A DNA stretch of 64,000 nucleotides from Prevotella melaninogenica (GCF_018127925.1 NZ_CP072348.1:255501-319500); one strand, 5' to 3'; shown: positions 34,208 to 43,898, counted from the first letter of the stretch. Numbers and translations are program-made. The notes: generated by a model not told the origin, from the sequence alone.

Positions 34208-34641
34208 GTAACTCTGTTTCTGTCCTGTTACGGCTAATGTTGCTCATCAATATCTTACAGATAAATAAGAAGTTAGTGTTCTTTTAGCAGGAAAAGAAAG
34301 GCTTAAAAGTGGTTTACAGTCGGCTTTAAGTTGTTGTGTTGATGCTTCGCACGCTTGGTGCTGATGCCCCGCACATGTCGTGCTGATACTTCGCACATGT
34401 CGTGCTGATGGTAAACACGAATCTTATTGGGAGGTAAAAATGCTGCGTTTCTAAGTATTTTAGGCTGCTATAATTATCAATGACATTCTGTATTGAGGGT
34501 ATACTATTCTGGTTCTATTGGACAGCAAAAGAAGAATTTAATATTTTCAGAAGCATATACGTACATTATTATAAAAGTTAAAATAGCGTAATGGTAGTTC
34601 TATTCGGCATTATTTCAGTATTTTTGTACGTTATTTAGGCA
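34208..34641. other. Spacer with 22-bp tandem repeats
   Basis: No gene is seen. The spacer contains the tandem repeat at 34341-34406 and the lptD promoter: TATTTTTG at 34619-34626 fits TAnnTTTG, 15 bp before the ATG. Confidence 0.6.
34341..34406. repeat. Three tandem 22-bp palindromic repeats (copy 2)
   Basis: Three adjacent 22-bp units: gatgcttcgcacgcttggtgct, then two of the form gatNc(t/c)(t/c)cgcacatgtcgtgct. Each unit contains GCAC and GTGC half-sites. Related clusters are at 13180-13260 and 56080-56126. Confidence 0.8.
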
Positions 34642-37488
34642 ATGAGAAATAAGAGCATTATATTCCTATTATCCTTTGTTGTTGTTTTTGCAATGGCAAG
34701 TGTCAATATGCCTGTGCCTCAAGGTAAGAAAACCAAGAAGGCTAAGGCAAGTGCTGTTGTGGTTGATACGCTATTGGAAAGACAAAGTCCAAAGGATGGT
34801 AAGGCGGTCGATAAGAATATCCCAGATACCACAAAGATGGATTCTCTTCAGTTGGCTATCTATCATCATAATAAAGCAATAGACGATTCTATTCGTGCCG
34901 ATAGCATGATGCGTGCACGTTCGAATGGAATTGATGCACCTGTTAAGTATTCTGCAGAGGACTCTCTCGTTTATGATGCAGAGTCGGGTACAGCATATCT
35001 GTATGGTAACTCAAAGGTTGATTATGAGAATATGAAGCTTACGAGTGACAAGGTACATATGAATCTTGATAAAAGTACTGTGCGTGCAACAGGTACAGTC
35101 GATTCTACAGCAGAGGGTGGAATCAAGGGAAAGCCTGTCTTTACTATGGGTAAAGATGAATATAAGAGTGACACAATGGCTTTCAACTTTAAGTCAAAGA
35201 AAGGCTTGATTAAGGGTATTTATACCGAACAGCAAGATGGTTTCTTGAGTGGAGAAGTTGGAAAACGTGACTCTACGGGTTCTGTTTACTTGCAACATGG
35301 TCGTTACACTACTTGTGATAAGCCTCATCCAGACTTTTACATTGCTCTTTCTCGTGCAAAGGTTCGCCCAGGTAAGGATGTTGTCTTTGGACCAGCTTAT
35401 CTCGTAGTGGCGGACGTTCCTTTACCATTGGCAATTCCATACGGCTTCTTTCCCTTCTCAAAGAAGTATTCAAGTGGATTTATTATGCCAAGCTATGGTG
35501 ATGAAAGTGATCGTGGTTTCTATCTTCGTGATGGTGGTTACTACTTTGCCATTAGTGATAAGTGGGACTTGAAACTCTTAGGTGAAATCTACACCAGAGG
35601 TTCTTGGGGTGTTTCTGCAGCCAGCAACTACCGCAAGCGTTATAGATATTCAGGCTCATTCCTCTTTAGTTATCAGGATTCAAAGACTGGTGACAAAGGC
35701 TTGCCAGACTTTGCTGAACAGGAGAGTTTTAAGGTTCAGTGGAATCATCGCCAAGATCCGAAGGCGAATCCATATAGTTCGCTATCAGCAAGTGTGAACT
35801 TTGCGACATCAAGCTATGAGCGTAACAACCTCAATAGTATGTATAATCCGCAGACACTCACACAGTCTACGAGAACTTCTTCTGTAAGTTGGAGCACAGG
35901 TTTCTCAAGTATTGGACTCTCTTTGAGTGCTACTACAAACCTTGCACAGAATATGCGTGACTCTTCTATTCAGATAACACTGCCAGACTTGAACATTAGT
36001 TTGAGCCGATTCTATCCTTTCAAGCGTAAGCATCTTGTGGGTAAGGAACGTTGGTATGAGAAGATTTCGATGAGCTATACGGGTCAGTTGGCTAATTCTA
36101 TCTCAACGAAGGAAGATAAACTCTTACACTCTAATCTGATTAAAGACTGGAAAAATGCTTTCCAGCATACAATCCCTGTACAGGCAAACTTCACCTTGTT
36201 TAATTATATCAATGTGACGCCATCTTTCAATTTCACGGACCGTATGTATTCTAAGAAAGTGACACGTGGATGGGATAATATACATCAGAAAGAGGTGGTA
36301 AGAGATACTACGTATGGTTTCCATAATGTTTACAACTGGAGTATGAGTGTGGGTGCCAGCACGAAATTATATGGTTTCTGGGTACCTAATAGAAAATTAT
36401 TTGGCGATAAGATTCAGGCTATCCGCCATGTTATTACGCCACAGGTTTCTTTCTCATACTCACCAAACTTCGGTGCACGTCGTTATGGCTACTATGATAG
36501 CTATCAGTACACAGATGCAAGTGGTAACGTGAAACTTATTGAATACTCACCTTATCAAGATGAGCTTTATAGTGTGCCCGGTAAGTACAAGACTGAGATG
36601 ATCAGTTGGGATGTTAGCAATAACATCGAAATGAAGATTAAGAGCGATAAGGATACTACTGGTTATAAGAAGATAAGTATCATTGATGAGTTAGGAGCAA
36701 GTATGTCTTACAATGCTGCAGCAGACTATCATCGTTGGAGTGACCTTAGTATGCGTCTGCGTTTGAAGTGGTGGAAGAATTATACCTTCTCAATGAATGC
36801 ACAGTTTGCTACTTATGCTTACGAACTTGATGCTAATGGTAAGCCTTACGTAGGTAATCATACAGAGTGGGGATATGGTCGTTTACCTCGTTTCCAAGGT
36901 ATGTCGCAGAACTTCTCATTCACTTTGAGTCCAGAGAAGTTGAAGAAGTGGTTCGGACGTAAGGATGATAAAGATGAGGATAAGGTGTCAGTAGATAGCG
37001 ATGGCCCAGATACTAACATCGAATCAAACATGGATGATGACCTTGAAAAGGGAAAATATGCTGCTAAGAAGAAGCGTGGTAATATTGCTGAGACGGATGA
37101 CGATGGTTACATGAGTTTCAATATGCCATGGTCATTGACAATCGGTTATGGTATTACGATGCGTGAGAATACAGCGGGTAGGTTCAATACTAAGACGATG
37201 CGTTACCCTTATAAGTTCACACAGACGTTGAACTTCTCTGGTAATATTCGTATCAGTGATGGCTGGAACATTAACTTCTCAAGTGGTTACGACTTTGAAA
37301 ACCATGCGATGAGTATGACAACAGCCAGTCTGTCACGTGACCTCCACTGTTTTAATATGAGTGCTTCTGTAGTTTTAGCACCATATACATCTTACAACTT
37401 TACCTTCCGTTGTAATGCTGCAACGCTGACAGATGCGTTGAAGTATGATAAGCGAAGTGGTATTACGAATGCTATACAGTGGTATTAA
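34642..37488 (+). CDS. lptD: LPS-assembly protein LptD-like (OstA)
   Basis: A 948-residue outer-membrane protein. It has a signal peptide (about 1-25), then an OstA/LptA-like beta-jellyroll region (VKYSAEDSLVYDAESGTAYLYGNSKVDYENMKLTSDKV at about 97-134) and, from about 280, a long beta-barrel with alternating aromatic strands (GYYFAISDKWDLKLLGEIYTRGSWG). The barrel ends at the C-terminus with FRCNAATLTDALKYDKRSGI. The family places lipopolysaccharide in the outer leaflet with LptE. It is longer than E. coli LptD (784), as usual in Bacteroidetes. A terminator follows 24 bp after the stop. Confidence 0.88.
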   Translation: MRNKSIIFLLSFVVVFAMASVNMPVPQGKKTKKAKASAVVVDTLLERQSPKDGKAVDKNIPDTTKMDSLQLAIYHHNKAIDDSIRADSMMRARSNGIDAPVKYSAEDSLVYDAESGTAYLYGNSKVDYENMKLTSDKVHMNLDKSTVRATGTVDSTAEGGIKGKPVFTMGKDEYKSDTMAFNFKSKKGLIKGIYTEQQDGFLSGEVGKRDSTGSVYLQHGRYTTCDKPHPDFYIALSRAKVRPGKDVVFGPAYLVVADVPLPLAIPYGFFPFSKKYSSGFIMPSYGDESDRGFYLRDGGYYFAISDKWDLKLLGEIYTRGSWGVSAASNYRKRYRYSGSFLFSYQDSKTGDKGLPDFAEQESFKVQWNHRQDPKANPYSSLSASVNFATSSYERNNLNSMYNPQTLTQSTRTSSVSWSTGFSSIGLSLSATTNLAQNMRDSSIQITLPDLNISLSRFYPFKRKHLVGKERWYEKISMSYTGQLANSISTKEDKLLHSNLIKDWKNAFQHTIPVQANFTLFNYINVTPSFNFTDRMYSKKVTRGWDNIHQKEVVRDTTYGFHNVYNWSMSVGASTKLYGFWVPNRKLFGDKIQAIRHVITPQVSFSYSPNFGARRYGYYDSYQYTDASGNVKLIEYSPYQDELYSVPGKYKTEMISWDVSNNIEMKIKSDKDTTGYKKISIIDELGASMSYNAAADYHRWSDLSMRLRLKWWKNYTFSMNAQFATYAYELDANGKPYVGNHTEWGYGRLPRFQGMSQNFSFTLSPEKLKKWFGRKDDKDEDKVSVDSDGPDTNIESNMDDDLEKGKYAAKKKRGNIAETDDDGYMSFNMPWSLTIGYGITMRENTAGRFNTKTMRYPYKFTQTLNFSGNIRISDGWNINFSSGYDFENHAMSMTTASLSRDLHCFNMSASVVLAPYTSYNFTFRCNAATLTDALKYDKRSGITNAIQWY

Positions 37489-37511
37489 TAAGATAAAATG
37501 CACTTCATAAG

Positions 37512-37532
37512 ACGGACGGTTCTCCCGTCCGT
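37512..37532 (+). terminator. Terminator after lptD
   Basis: ACGGACGG-ttctc-CCGTCCGT, an 8-bp GC-rich stem followed by tattgattt. Confidence 0.65.
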
Positions 37533-37578
37533 TATTGATTTGAATCCTTTTATAAACAATACAAACGTTTAAAAGAAT

Positions 37579-38754
37579 ATGAAGAAACAGACACAGGCTA
37601 TTCATCAGCCTTATAAGCGTAGAGATGCATATGATGCGTTGAGTATGCCCATCTATAATGCGGTTGCTTTTGAGTTTGATAATGCAAAAGTGATGGCTGA
37701 TGCCTTTTGTGGACGTATTGATGCGCCTGATTATTCACGTGTGGAGAACCCAACAGTGACTAATCTCGAACAGCGTGTTAAGGCTTTGACGGGTGCTGAG
37801 AATGTTATTGCTCTCAACTCGGGTATGGCTGCTATCAGTAATACGCTTTTTTCTGTTGTTGAACAGGGTAAGAACGTTATCACGTCACGCCATCTCTTTG
37901 GTAATACCTACTCTTTGCTTACATCAACACTAAGTAGATTGGGAGTAGAGGCAAGACTTTGTGACCTTACAGATGTTGAGGCTGTAGAACGATTGATAGA
38001 TGATAATACGTGTTGTCTGTTCCTTGAAATTATGACAAATCCTCAACTTGAGGTGGTTGATGTACGTGCTTTGGCTACAATAGCGCACCAACATGGCATC
38101 CCTGTCATTGCTGATACTACGCTTATTCCTTTTACACAGTTCTCTGCAAAGGACTTGGGAATTGACGTTGAGGTTGTTTCAAGTACAAAATATATTAGTG
38201 GTGGTGCAACTTCTTTGGGTGGTCTTGTTATTGATTATGGTACGTTCCCTTCTATTGGTAAGCGCCTCTTGAATGAGATGCTCTTTAACCTTGGAGCTTA
38301 TATGACACCACAGGTTGCCTATATGCAGACCTTAGGCTTAGAGACTTTGGATGTACGCTATCGTGTTCAAGCAGGTAATGCCTTGGAGTTGGCACAAAGA
38401 CTACGTACGCTCAAACTTATTTGTAAGGTGAATTATGTGGGCTTGGAGGATAATCCTTATCATCAGTTGGCTGTGAGTCAGTATGGTGAAACAGCGGGAG
38501 CAATGGTCACAATAGACTTAGAGAGTCAAGAGGCTTGCTTCAGAATGCTCGATAACTTGAAACTCATTCATCGTGCAACTAACCTCTTTGATAATCGTAC
38601 CTTGGCTATCCACCCAGCAAGTACTATCTTTGGACTTTTCACTGCTGAGGAGCGTGCAGCAATGGATGTGCAAGACACTACCATACGTCTCAGTATTGGT
38701 TTGGAAAGTGTTGATGATTTATTTGATGATATTAAGCAAGCTTTGGAAGCATGA
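37579..38754 (+). CDS. PLP-dependent Cys/Met metabolism enzyme (cystathionine gamma-synthase/lyase family)
   Basis: A 391-residue fold-type I PLP enzyme. The internal aldimine lysine is Lys204 in SSTKYISGG; the phosphate/cofactor motif YSRVENPT is at 53-60 and NSGMAAIS at 80-87. The family includes cystathionine gamma-synthase, O-acetylhomoserine sulfhydrylase, cystathionine beta-lyase and methionine gamma-lyase; I cannot separate these by sequence. Its stop overlaps the start of the next gene (ATGA), a MalY/PatB-type C-S lyase, so the two form a transsulfuration or thiol-releasing pair. Confidence 0.88.
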   Translation: MKKQTQAIHQPYKRRDAYDALSMPIYNAVAFEFDNAKVMADAFCGRIDAPDYSRVENPTVTNLEQRVKALTGAENVIALNSGMAAISNTLFSVVEQGKNVITSRHLFGNTYSLLTSTLSRLGVEARLCDLTDVEAVERLIDDNTCCLFLEIMTNPQLEVVDVRALATIAHQHGIPVIADTTLIPFTQFSAKDLGIDVEVVSSTKYISGGATSLGGLVIDYGTFPSIGKRLLNEMLFNLGAYMTPQVAYMQTLGLETLDVRYRVQAGNALELAQRLRTLKLICKVNYVGLEDNPYHQLAVSQYGETAGAMVTIDLESQEACFRMLDNLKLIHRATNLFDNRTLAIHPASTIFGLFTAEERAAMDVQDTTIRLSIGLESVDDLFDDIKQALEA

Positions 38755-39929
38755 TAAAGACTTATAATTTTGATGAAGTAATCGACCGTTCGGGAAGTGG
38801 TGACTTGAAGCATGAGGCACTTCTTCCACGTTGGGGACGTAATGACCTGCTACCTCTATGGGTGGCTGATATGGATTTTGCTACTCCTGATTTCGTTGTG
38901 GATGCCCTCAAAGAGCGTCTTTCACATCCGATTTTCGGTTATACTATCGAACCAACCGACTATCGCCTCGCTATCATCGACTGGATACGTGCGCATCATG
39001 ATTGGGAAGTTAAGTCAGAGTGGCTGAGTTTTATTCCTGGTATTGTTAGGGGTATCGGCTTTGTGGTGAATGTATTTACGGAACTTGACGAAAAAGTTAT
39101 TATACAACCACCTGTCTATCATCCATTCCGTTTGACGCCAGAGGCTAATCATCGTAAGGTGGTTTTCAATCCGCTTCGTCTCCGTGAGGATGGATATTAT
39201 GACATGGATTTTGATAATCTTGCAGAGGTTTGCGATGATAAATGCCGTGTACTTATCCTCTCTAATCCTCATAACCCTGCAGGATTATGTTGGTCAGAAG
39301 AGACATTACGTCGCTTGGCAGACTTCTGCTACGAGCATAATATTCTTGTCATTAGCGATGAGATACATAGCGATATGGATCTCTTTGGCAATCGTCATAT
39401 ACCATTTGCAAGTGTGTCAGAGCGTGCTGCGGAAATTAGTATTACTTTTGCAGCACCGACAAAGACCTTTAATATGGCAGGTATTGTTAGTTCATTTGCT
39501 ATCGTTCCAAACGAAGAACTGCGCAATCGCTTCTATGGTTGGTTGAAGGCTAACGAATTAGATGAGCCTACGCTCTTTGCACCAATAGCCACGATAGCTG
39601 CTTATCGAAAGGGAGAGGAGTGGCGTAAGCAGATGTTGGCGTATGTAGAAGACAATGTTCTCTTTGTCGAAGATTTCTGTCGTGAACATATTCCAAGTGT
39701 TCGTCCACTTCGTCCACAGGCAAGTTTCCTTGTTTGGTTGGATTGTCATGGATTGGGATTGAAGCATAAAGAACTGTTGAATCTCTTTATTGATAAGGCT
39801 CATCTTGCGTTGAACGATGGTAGAATGTTTGGTCCTGGTGGAGAAGGCTTTATGCGTTTGAATGTGGGTACACCGCGTTCTATACTTCGTCAGGCGTTGG
39901 AACAGTTGGCGAAAGCTGTAAATGAATAA
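38751..39929 (+). CDS. MalY/PatB-type C-S lyase (cystathionine beta-lyase-like aminotransferase)
   Basis: A 392-residue class I/II aminotransferase-fold enzyme of the PatB/MalY group. Typical signs are LPLWVADMDFATPD at about 33-46, SNPHNPAG near 174-181, ISDEIHSD near 200, and the PLP lysine near 238 in PTKTFNMAG. These enzymes cleave cystathionine or cysteine to a thiol, pyruvate and ammonia, and in oral bacteria can release H2S. It overlaps the preceding PLP gene by 4 bp and is followed 15 bp later by a nitroreductase. Confidence 0.9.
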   Translation: MIKTYNFDEVIDRSGSGDLKHEALLPRWGRNDLLPLWVADMDFATPDFVVDALKERLSHPIFGYTIEPTDYRLAIIDWIRAHHDWEVKSEWLSFIPGIVRGIGFVVNVFTELDEKVIIQPPVYHPFRLTPEANHRKVVFNPLRLREDGYYDMDFDNLAEVCDDKCRVLILSNPHNPAGLCWSEETLRRLADFCYEHNILVISDEIHSDMDLFGNRHIPFASVSERAAEISITFAAPTKTFNMAGIVSSFAIVPNEELRNRFYGWLKANELDEPTLFAPIATIAAYRKGEEWRKQMLAYVEDNVLFVEDFCREHIPSVRPLRPQASFLVWLDCHGLGLKHKELLNLFIDKAHLALNDGRMFGPGGEGFMRLNVGTPRSILRQALEQLAKAVNE

Positions 39930-39944
39930 TAAAACAGAATTGTT

Positions 39945-40460
39945 ATGGAAGCATTAGAAGCATTGTTAACACGTCGTAGCATACGTGCTTATGAAGAGCG
40001 TATGCCTGCACAGGAGTTGATTGATAAGGTGATGGAGGCTGGTCTTTACGCTGCAAGCGGAAAGAATATGCAGACTGCTATCATCGTTGAAGTGACTAAT
40101 AAAGAGGTATGTAACCGCTTATCGGCGATTAATGGTGAGATAATGGGCGTAACGAGTGACCCTTTCTATGGTGCGCCCGTAGTCCTTGCAGTGTTGGCGG
40201 ATAAGAGTAGTCCTAATCATGTTTATGATGGTGCGTTGATGATGGGCAATCTTATGAACGCTGCTCATGCTTTAGGTTTGGGTAGCTGTTGGATTAATCG
40301 TGCCAAGCAAACTTTTGAGCGCGAAGATGGAAAGCAGATGTTGAAAGAGTGGGGTATAGAAGGCGATTATGAAGGTATCGGCTTCTGTATTCTTGGTTAC
40401 GCAGCAAAGGAAGGCAAGACCTTATCACGCAAGGAAAATCGTATTTTCTATGTGAAGTAA
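39945..40460 (+). CDS. Nitroreductase-family flavoprotein
   Basis: A 171-residue FMN-dependent reductase. The N-terminal FMN-phosphate motif is RRSIRAYEER at 8-17; YAASGKNMQ follows at about 32-40, and GSCWINRA near 105-112 is typical of the nitroreductase core. The short length fits the single-domain group. The electron acceptor in the cell is unknown. It is the third gene of the unit with the two PLP enzymes, so a link to sulfur amino-acid metabolism is possible but not shown. Confidence 0.88.
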   Translation: MEALEALLTRRSIRAYEERMPAQELIDKVMEAGLYAASGKNMQTAIIVEVTNKEVCNRLSAINGEIMGVTSDPFYGAPVVLAVLADKSSPNHVYDGALMMGNLMNAAHALGLGSCWINRAKQTFEREDGKQMLKEWGIEGDYEGIGFCILGYAAKEGKTLSRKENRIFYVK

Positions 40461-40509
40461 GGAGTTGAATCAGTGCTACCTGATAAACATAGGTTGTTCT
40501 GTCTTAAGA

Positions 40510-40594
40510 CATTCCCTTGAAGCGTATGTCTTTCTGCATTCTGTCTTCATTCTTTGAAAAGTTATTCAAAGACCCTACCAAAAAGTTCGCGAAC
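40510..40594 (-). repeat. Cassette D 3' element: one GTTCGCGAAC palindrome plus shared tail
   Basis: The palindrome is at 40585-40594. Reading the minus strand it is followed by gaatgaagacagaatgc and catacgcttcaa, as in cassettes B and C. Only one palindrome is present here, against three in B and two in C. Confidence 0.7.
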
Positions 40595-40815
40595 TTTTTT
40601 TGATTTATTCTTGATTAAAGCTAATCCTTTCCCATAAATAATTTGTGGAGAGAGGAGAAGCCTCTCAACTCCCCCGAACGAGGAAGAGCCCCATTTGCAG
40701 AATATTCGCCATAAGGCTTACATTATAAGGTTTACGCTAAAAATCTTTGCTGTATGCCGTTTGGTTTATCATCCACAATAATGCATTCAAACATGTGGGG
40801 GTATCTCGGTGTTCA

Positions 40816-40851
40816 CTCCCCTCTCCAATAGGAGAGGGGTTGGGGGTGAGG
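40816..40851. repeat. GC-rich REP-like palindrome
   Basis: CCCCTCTCC-aata-GGAGAGGGG followed by ttgggggtgagg. It lies just downstream of the cassette D HU gene and may act as its terminator. Related copies are at 1305 and 56296. Confidence 0.7.
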
Positions 40852-40858
40852 CTGCTTC

Positions 40859-41305
40859 CTACTCTGGCACTGGTCCAGGATTCTTTCCACTTCCCTCGTC
40901 TTTATGAGAAGGTTTTGGACTGGACTTTTCCTCCTTCACTGTTTCATACGAGTTATTACGCAGCGCAGCTTTCAGTTCTACACCTGGCGTAAACGTTACA
41001 CGTGGCTTAATCGTCTCGGTCTTAAAAGCCTTTTCCGTCGCAGTTCCCTCGCTTGATAATGTCAGGCGCATCGTGCCAAACTCGCCCAACTGCACGCTAA
41101 AGCCGTCACGAAGATAATGAGGCAGGCAATCCATAAAGTTTGCCAGCACGTTCTCAATGTCACCACGTGTCAGCGAAGAACGCCCCGCAATGTCATGCGC
41201 AATATCTCGCAGGGTCTTTTTCCCTACGTTCACAGGACTTGCATAAAACTTACCCGGTCCAGTCTTTGTACCCGGCTTTCTTCTTTCAATCAATTTGATT
41301 TTCAT
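40859..41305 (-). CDS. HU-family DNA-binding protein of cassette D
   Basis: A 148-residue HU-related protein. The core (KKTLRDIAHDIAGRSSLTRGD, QLGEFGTMRL) is the same as in the other copies, but the first 25 residues differ (MKIKLIERRKPGTKTGPGKFYASPVNVG) and the tail is KPSHKDEGSGKNPGPVPE. The 5' untranslated region also differs from copies A-C (tgcagcaacacg instead of aaatatttac). So D acquired another N-terminus and upstream region, perhaps by recombination with a further HU paralogue. Confidence 0.9.
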   Translation of the reverse strand: MKIKLIERRKPGTKTGPGKFYASPVNVGKKTLRDIAHDIAGRSSLTRGDIENVLANFMDCLPHYLRDGFSVQLGEFGTMRLTLSSEGTATEKAFKTETIKPRVTFTPGVELKAALRNNSYETVKEEKSSPKPSHKDEGSGKNPGPVPE

Positions 41306-41504
41306 TGTGTTTAAGATTTTATTAGTTATTACTTACTTGTGCTGCACATTGCAGCAACACGTTTTTCATTAGTTTCTTTCTTTTACCCAGTTTGATAGGC
41401 TCAATCAAAGCGTGTTTGTTCACTATTCAAAAGAAATAAAAACCTCCGCAAAGCTTTGAAAATCCGCACGATGCAAAGGTTTAAAACGCATATTTGGTCA
41501 GAGT

Positions 41505-41617
41505 AAAATTTCTAACGGGTCGGAAGAAAATTTCTAACGGGTTAGAAATTTACGGGGAACGTGTTAGCGAGAAATTTCTAACGGGTTAGAAATTTTCTTG
41601 CAACCCGTTAGATTTTC
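41505..41617. repeat. Array of AT-rich palindromic repeats, cassette D
   Basis: The shortest of the four arrays: GAAATTTCTAACGGGTTAGAAATTT-type units with one gggaacgtgttagc spacer. The CCTACGGT...ACCGTAGG hairpin of A-C is absent. Confidence 0.75.
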
Positions 41618-41652
41618 TCTTATCTCTCATCCTCCCTTTATCCAGTTAGGCG

Positions 41653-41672
41653 CCCTCCCCTTTCGGGGAGGG
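41653..41672. repeat. Hairpin CCCTCCCC-GAAA-GGGGAGGG after variable region D
   Basis: On the coding (minus) strand the 8-bp stem has a GAAA loop. The distance to the stop is the same as in the other copies. Confidence 0.8.
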
Positions 41673-41692
41673 TCGGGGTGGGGCTTTTAGGA

Positions 41693-41869
41693 CTACTCAA
41701 ACCCGCCGACCCTCATCCCGTAGTCGCGGGTGAAGCCGTTCACGCTGACGTTGCCACTGCCGAAGCCCAGGAAGTATGCGAGGGTGCGGCTCCCTGGGAA
41801 AGCACTTGACGACCAATAGTTGCCGCCGTCACGAATGTAGTACAGCTCACCAGAGTAGTAGTAACCCAA
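41693..41869 (-). other. Candidate DGR-type variable region, cassette D
   Basis: The last 59 codons including the stop, from TTGGGT to TAG. Variable NNC codons (tac, gac, ggc, aac, acc, ctc, ttc, agc) stand at the same columns as in A-C, and the constant blocks NYWSSSA and FGSGNV are shared. A codon such as gtt in A-C is att here, and ggc is cgt. Confidence 0.65.
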
Positions 41870-43258
41870 GGCAGGAAGGTAGAAGTAATTACCTGCATCG
41901 GCGGCGGAAGGGATGCCAGAGTTGTTGATACTATTGCTGCCGTTGATGTAGTACTTCCATGTTGTACGCAAGTCGGTTGAACCGTCGGCAGATTTCTCGG
42001 TGTCGTAATGATGCTCTGTCAGTAGAACAGACTTCTTCTTAAACCACATACCACCTTTATATAAATGACCCATAGTTGTCCATAATTCATCTGTATCCCA
42101 ACGTGGATCGCCGTACATGCAATACCAAGACAGCTCGTTAGCGTTTGGAAGGTCTTTGCATGATGCGTGAGTGGCATCGAAGCGACCTGAACCGCCGCCC
42201 TCGTGGTAGTAACGAGAGTCAGTGTTGCTCTTGGGGTAGTTTGGATTAGCTGGCTGTGTCGTAAGTGTTGGCTGCCATGGAGCTGCGCTATTCCATTCAT
42301 GACCTGCCCAATAATTCTGCTGAGCATCCCACATGTAATACTTTGTTCCGTCGTAATCACGTACATTAAGGTTTGCAGTGATATTATAATATTTGTTTTG
42401 GTCGTAGGTAGCTGATGATAATATCTTGGTTATAGTTCCCTCTACGTTTGTTGCAATGTCCTTCACCCAATAACGTATCTTGAGTGTATGGGTGCCTGGC
42501 TTTATAACTACGTAAGAACCATTGGTAGCGGCGCTTGTGGAGTTGTTAGTTAAAGGGAAACCGTTAGGGTATGCTCCGCTACCACCTGTTGAAACAATAA
42601 TTTGCTTACCTGTACCTGTGCCTGTGAGTTTGCCTGTTGTTGGGTCAAGGGTGTAAGTATCGGTAATATCATTGTCTGAATTTACCTCTACTTTGGTTAG
42701 GTAACAATTATGCAAAATAGTGTTGCTCGTGCGTGGCAAGAGGAGGAGATATGCAGCCTTATGGTCAAGGGTAAAAGCGAACTGCTGTTTTCCTGATACT
42801 TTAGTTGCTGTTGCCATACCGCAATCGCCTGCTGCACCGAAGTGAGATGTAGTGTTTGGCTCTGCTTGACTTTGAGAAGCAGTGATAACAGCTTGGTCAT
42901 TGCTACCGCCTTGACCTGGATAGTAAACCTCGTATGACGTGTGGGCTGTGTAAATGCCAGGCACTTTGAACTTAAAGTTATCTGTCTTACCTGTTGGTGA
43001 GTTACTACTTGCGTGCCATGCACCGTTATCGTCCTTTACATAAATCTTGTCGCCTGCTTCCCAAAAGAACTTGCCGTCGCTCTGCATTGAGGTGCGCGTT
43101 GAGGGGTCACCCGCTGTGAAGGTCGTCAGGTTCTTGTCGTTATCTGTGTTGTTTGGGTTCTGCACTACGTCTTCATTAGCACAGGATGCAAACGCGAATG
43201 TGAGCCCGCAGAAAGCTGCGAATGAAAGCAAGCGGGTCTTGAATAATTTCTTTTTCAT
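41693..43258 (-). CDS. Fimbrillin-like lipoprotein D with variable C-terminal domain
   Basis: About 521 residues from the ATG at 43258, which gives the same MKKKLFKTRLLSF signal peptide and FASC lipobox as the other copies; the frame stays open further upstream but has no conserved start there. The fimbrillin-like part is close to A (TSYEVYYPGQGGSNDQ, FGAAGDCGMATATK). The C-terminal domain holds WYCMYGDPRWDTDELW and ends in a variable tail with NYWSSSAFPGS. It shares the GGFE end with A, while B and C end in F-Q. Mosaic similarity between copies suggests past exchange. Probably surface-exposed. Confidence 0.85.
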   Translation of the reverse strand: MKKKLFKTRLLSFAAFCGLTFAFASCANEDVVQNPNNTDNDKNLTTFTAGDPSTRTSMQSDGKFFWEAGDKIYVKDDNGAWHASSNSPTGKTDNFKFKVPGIYTAHTSYEVYYPGQGGSNDQAVITASQSQAEPNTTSHFGAAGDCGMATATKVSGKQQFAFTLDHKAAYLLLLPRTSNTILHNCYLTKVEVNSDNDITDTYTLDPTTGKLTGTGTGKQIIVSTGGSGAYPNGFPLTNNSTSAATNGSYVVIKPGTHTLKIRYWVKDIATNVEGTITKILSSATYDQNKYYNITANLNVRDYDGTKYYMWDAQQNYWAGHEWNSAAPWQPTLTTQPANPNYPKSNTDSRYYHEGGGSGRFDATHASCKDLPNANELSWYCMYGDPRWDTDELWTTMGHLYKGGMWFKKKSVLLTEHHYDTEKSADGSTDLRTTWKYYINGSNSINNSGIPSAADAGNYFYLPALGYYYSGELYYIRDGGNYWSSSAFPGSRTLAYFLGFGSGNVSVNGFTRDYGMRVGGFE

Positions 43259-43317
43259 TGTCTGTTTCTTCTTTTTGTGTGATTTTGTTTTCTTTACTTG
43301 GTTAATAACTCTCTCTG

Positions 43318-43524
43318 TTAGTCTTCCCATGAAGAATGCTCTGTCTCTTCTTCACTTTCTGTCATCCAGTTTGGAGCCTGCTTGGCATCACCAAAACTTC
43401 CGCCTGGCTGGGCTGGATTGTGCTGACCGGGGTAAGACGTGTCCATCAAATAAGTGGTTTCGCTTACTTGGATTATCATGCAACGTGGTGCAGAATAATC
43501 CTTCTTTTCTTGTTTCTTTCTCAT
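43318..43524 (-). CDS. Small acidic conserved protein of cassette D (68 aa)
   Basis: Nearly identical to the copies in cassettes A and B: MRKKQEKK, QVSETTYLMD, SYPGQHNPAQPGG, the acidic end ESEEETEHSSWED. Differences are single residues (PGGSFG, APNW, EE for EA). It ends 59 bp before the lipoprotein start. No recognised domain. Confidence 0.75.
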   Translation of the reverse strand: MRKKQEKKDYSAPRCMIIQVSETTYLMDTSYPGQHNPAQPGGSFGDAKQAPNWMTESEEETEHSSWED

Positions 43525-43797
43525 TGCTTTTTTGATTTGATTAAAAATAGTTGCTATCTACTCTCTATGTGGCTTCGTTGCTCACCTTTTATTATATACA
43601 TCCTGATAACCTTATTATCTATTCCTCCTAACCGCTTGCCTTCCCCCTCTACAGGCAGACAGCGTATCACTGCTGCCTACCCGAGAAATCAACGAGAGAA
43701 AACAAACTATTATCAGAGAATTACAATTATTTGTTACGGTAATTTCAGTGCTTAAAACGTTCTTATTTTGCTTTCTTGACAGCTCGCAAACGGGCAC

Positions 43798-43836
43798 AAA
43801 AAAGCGAACAAAGGAAACTCCGTGAAGTCCTTTGTT
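43798..43836 (-). terminator. Terminator-like hairpin in the cassette D leader
   Basis: On the minus strand AACAAAGGA/TCCTTTGTT with inner loop cttcacggagtt, then CGC and six T: identical to copies A and C. Confidence 0.6.
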
Positions 43837-43898
43837 TACAAGGGTTACGGCACGCTTCGCGCGCGCGTAGGATGGAAGAAAAAAAGTATGATTAAACG

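Noticed and set aside
43259-43330. Longer N-terminus for lipoprotein D
   Set aside because: The extra 24 codons would precede and destroy the lipoprotein signal peptide that all four copies share; the ATG at 43258 is the matching start.
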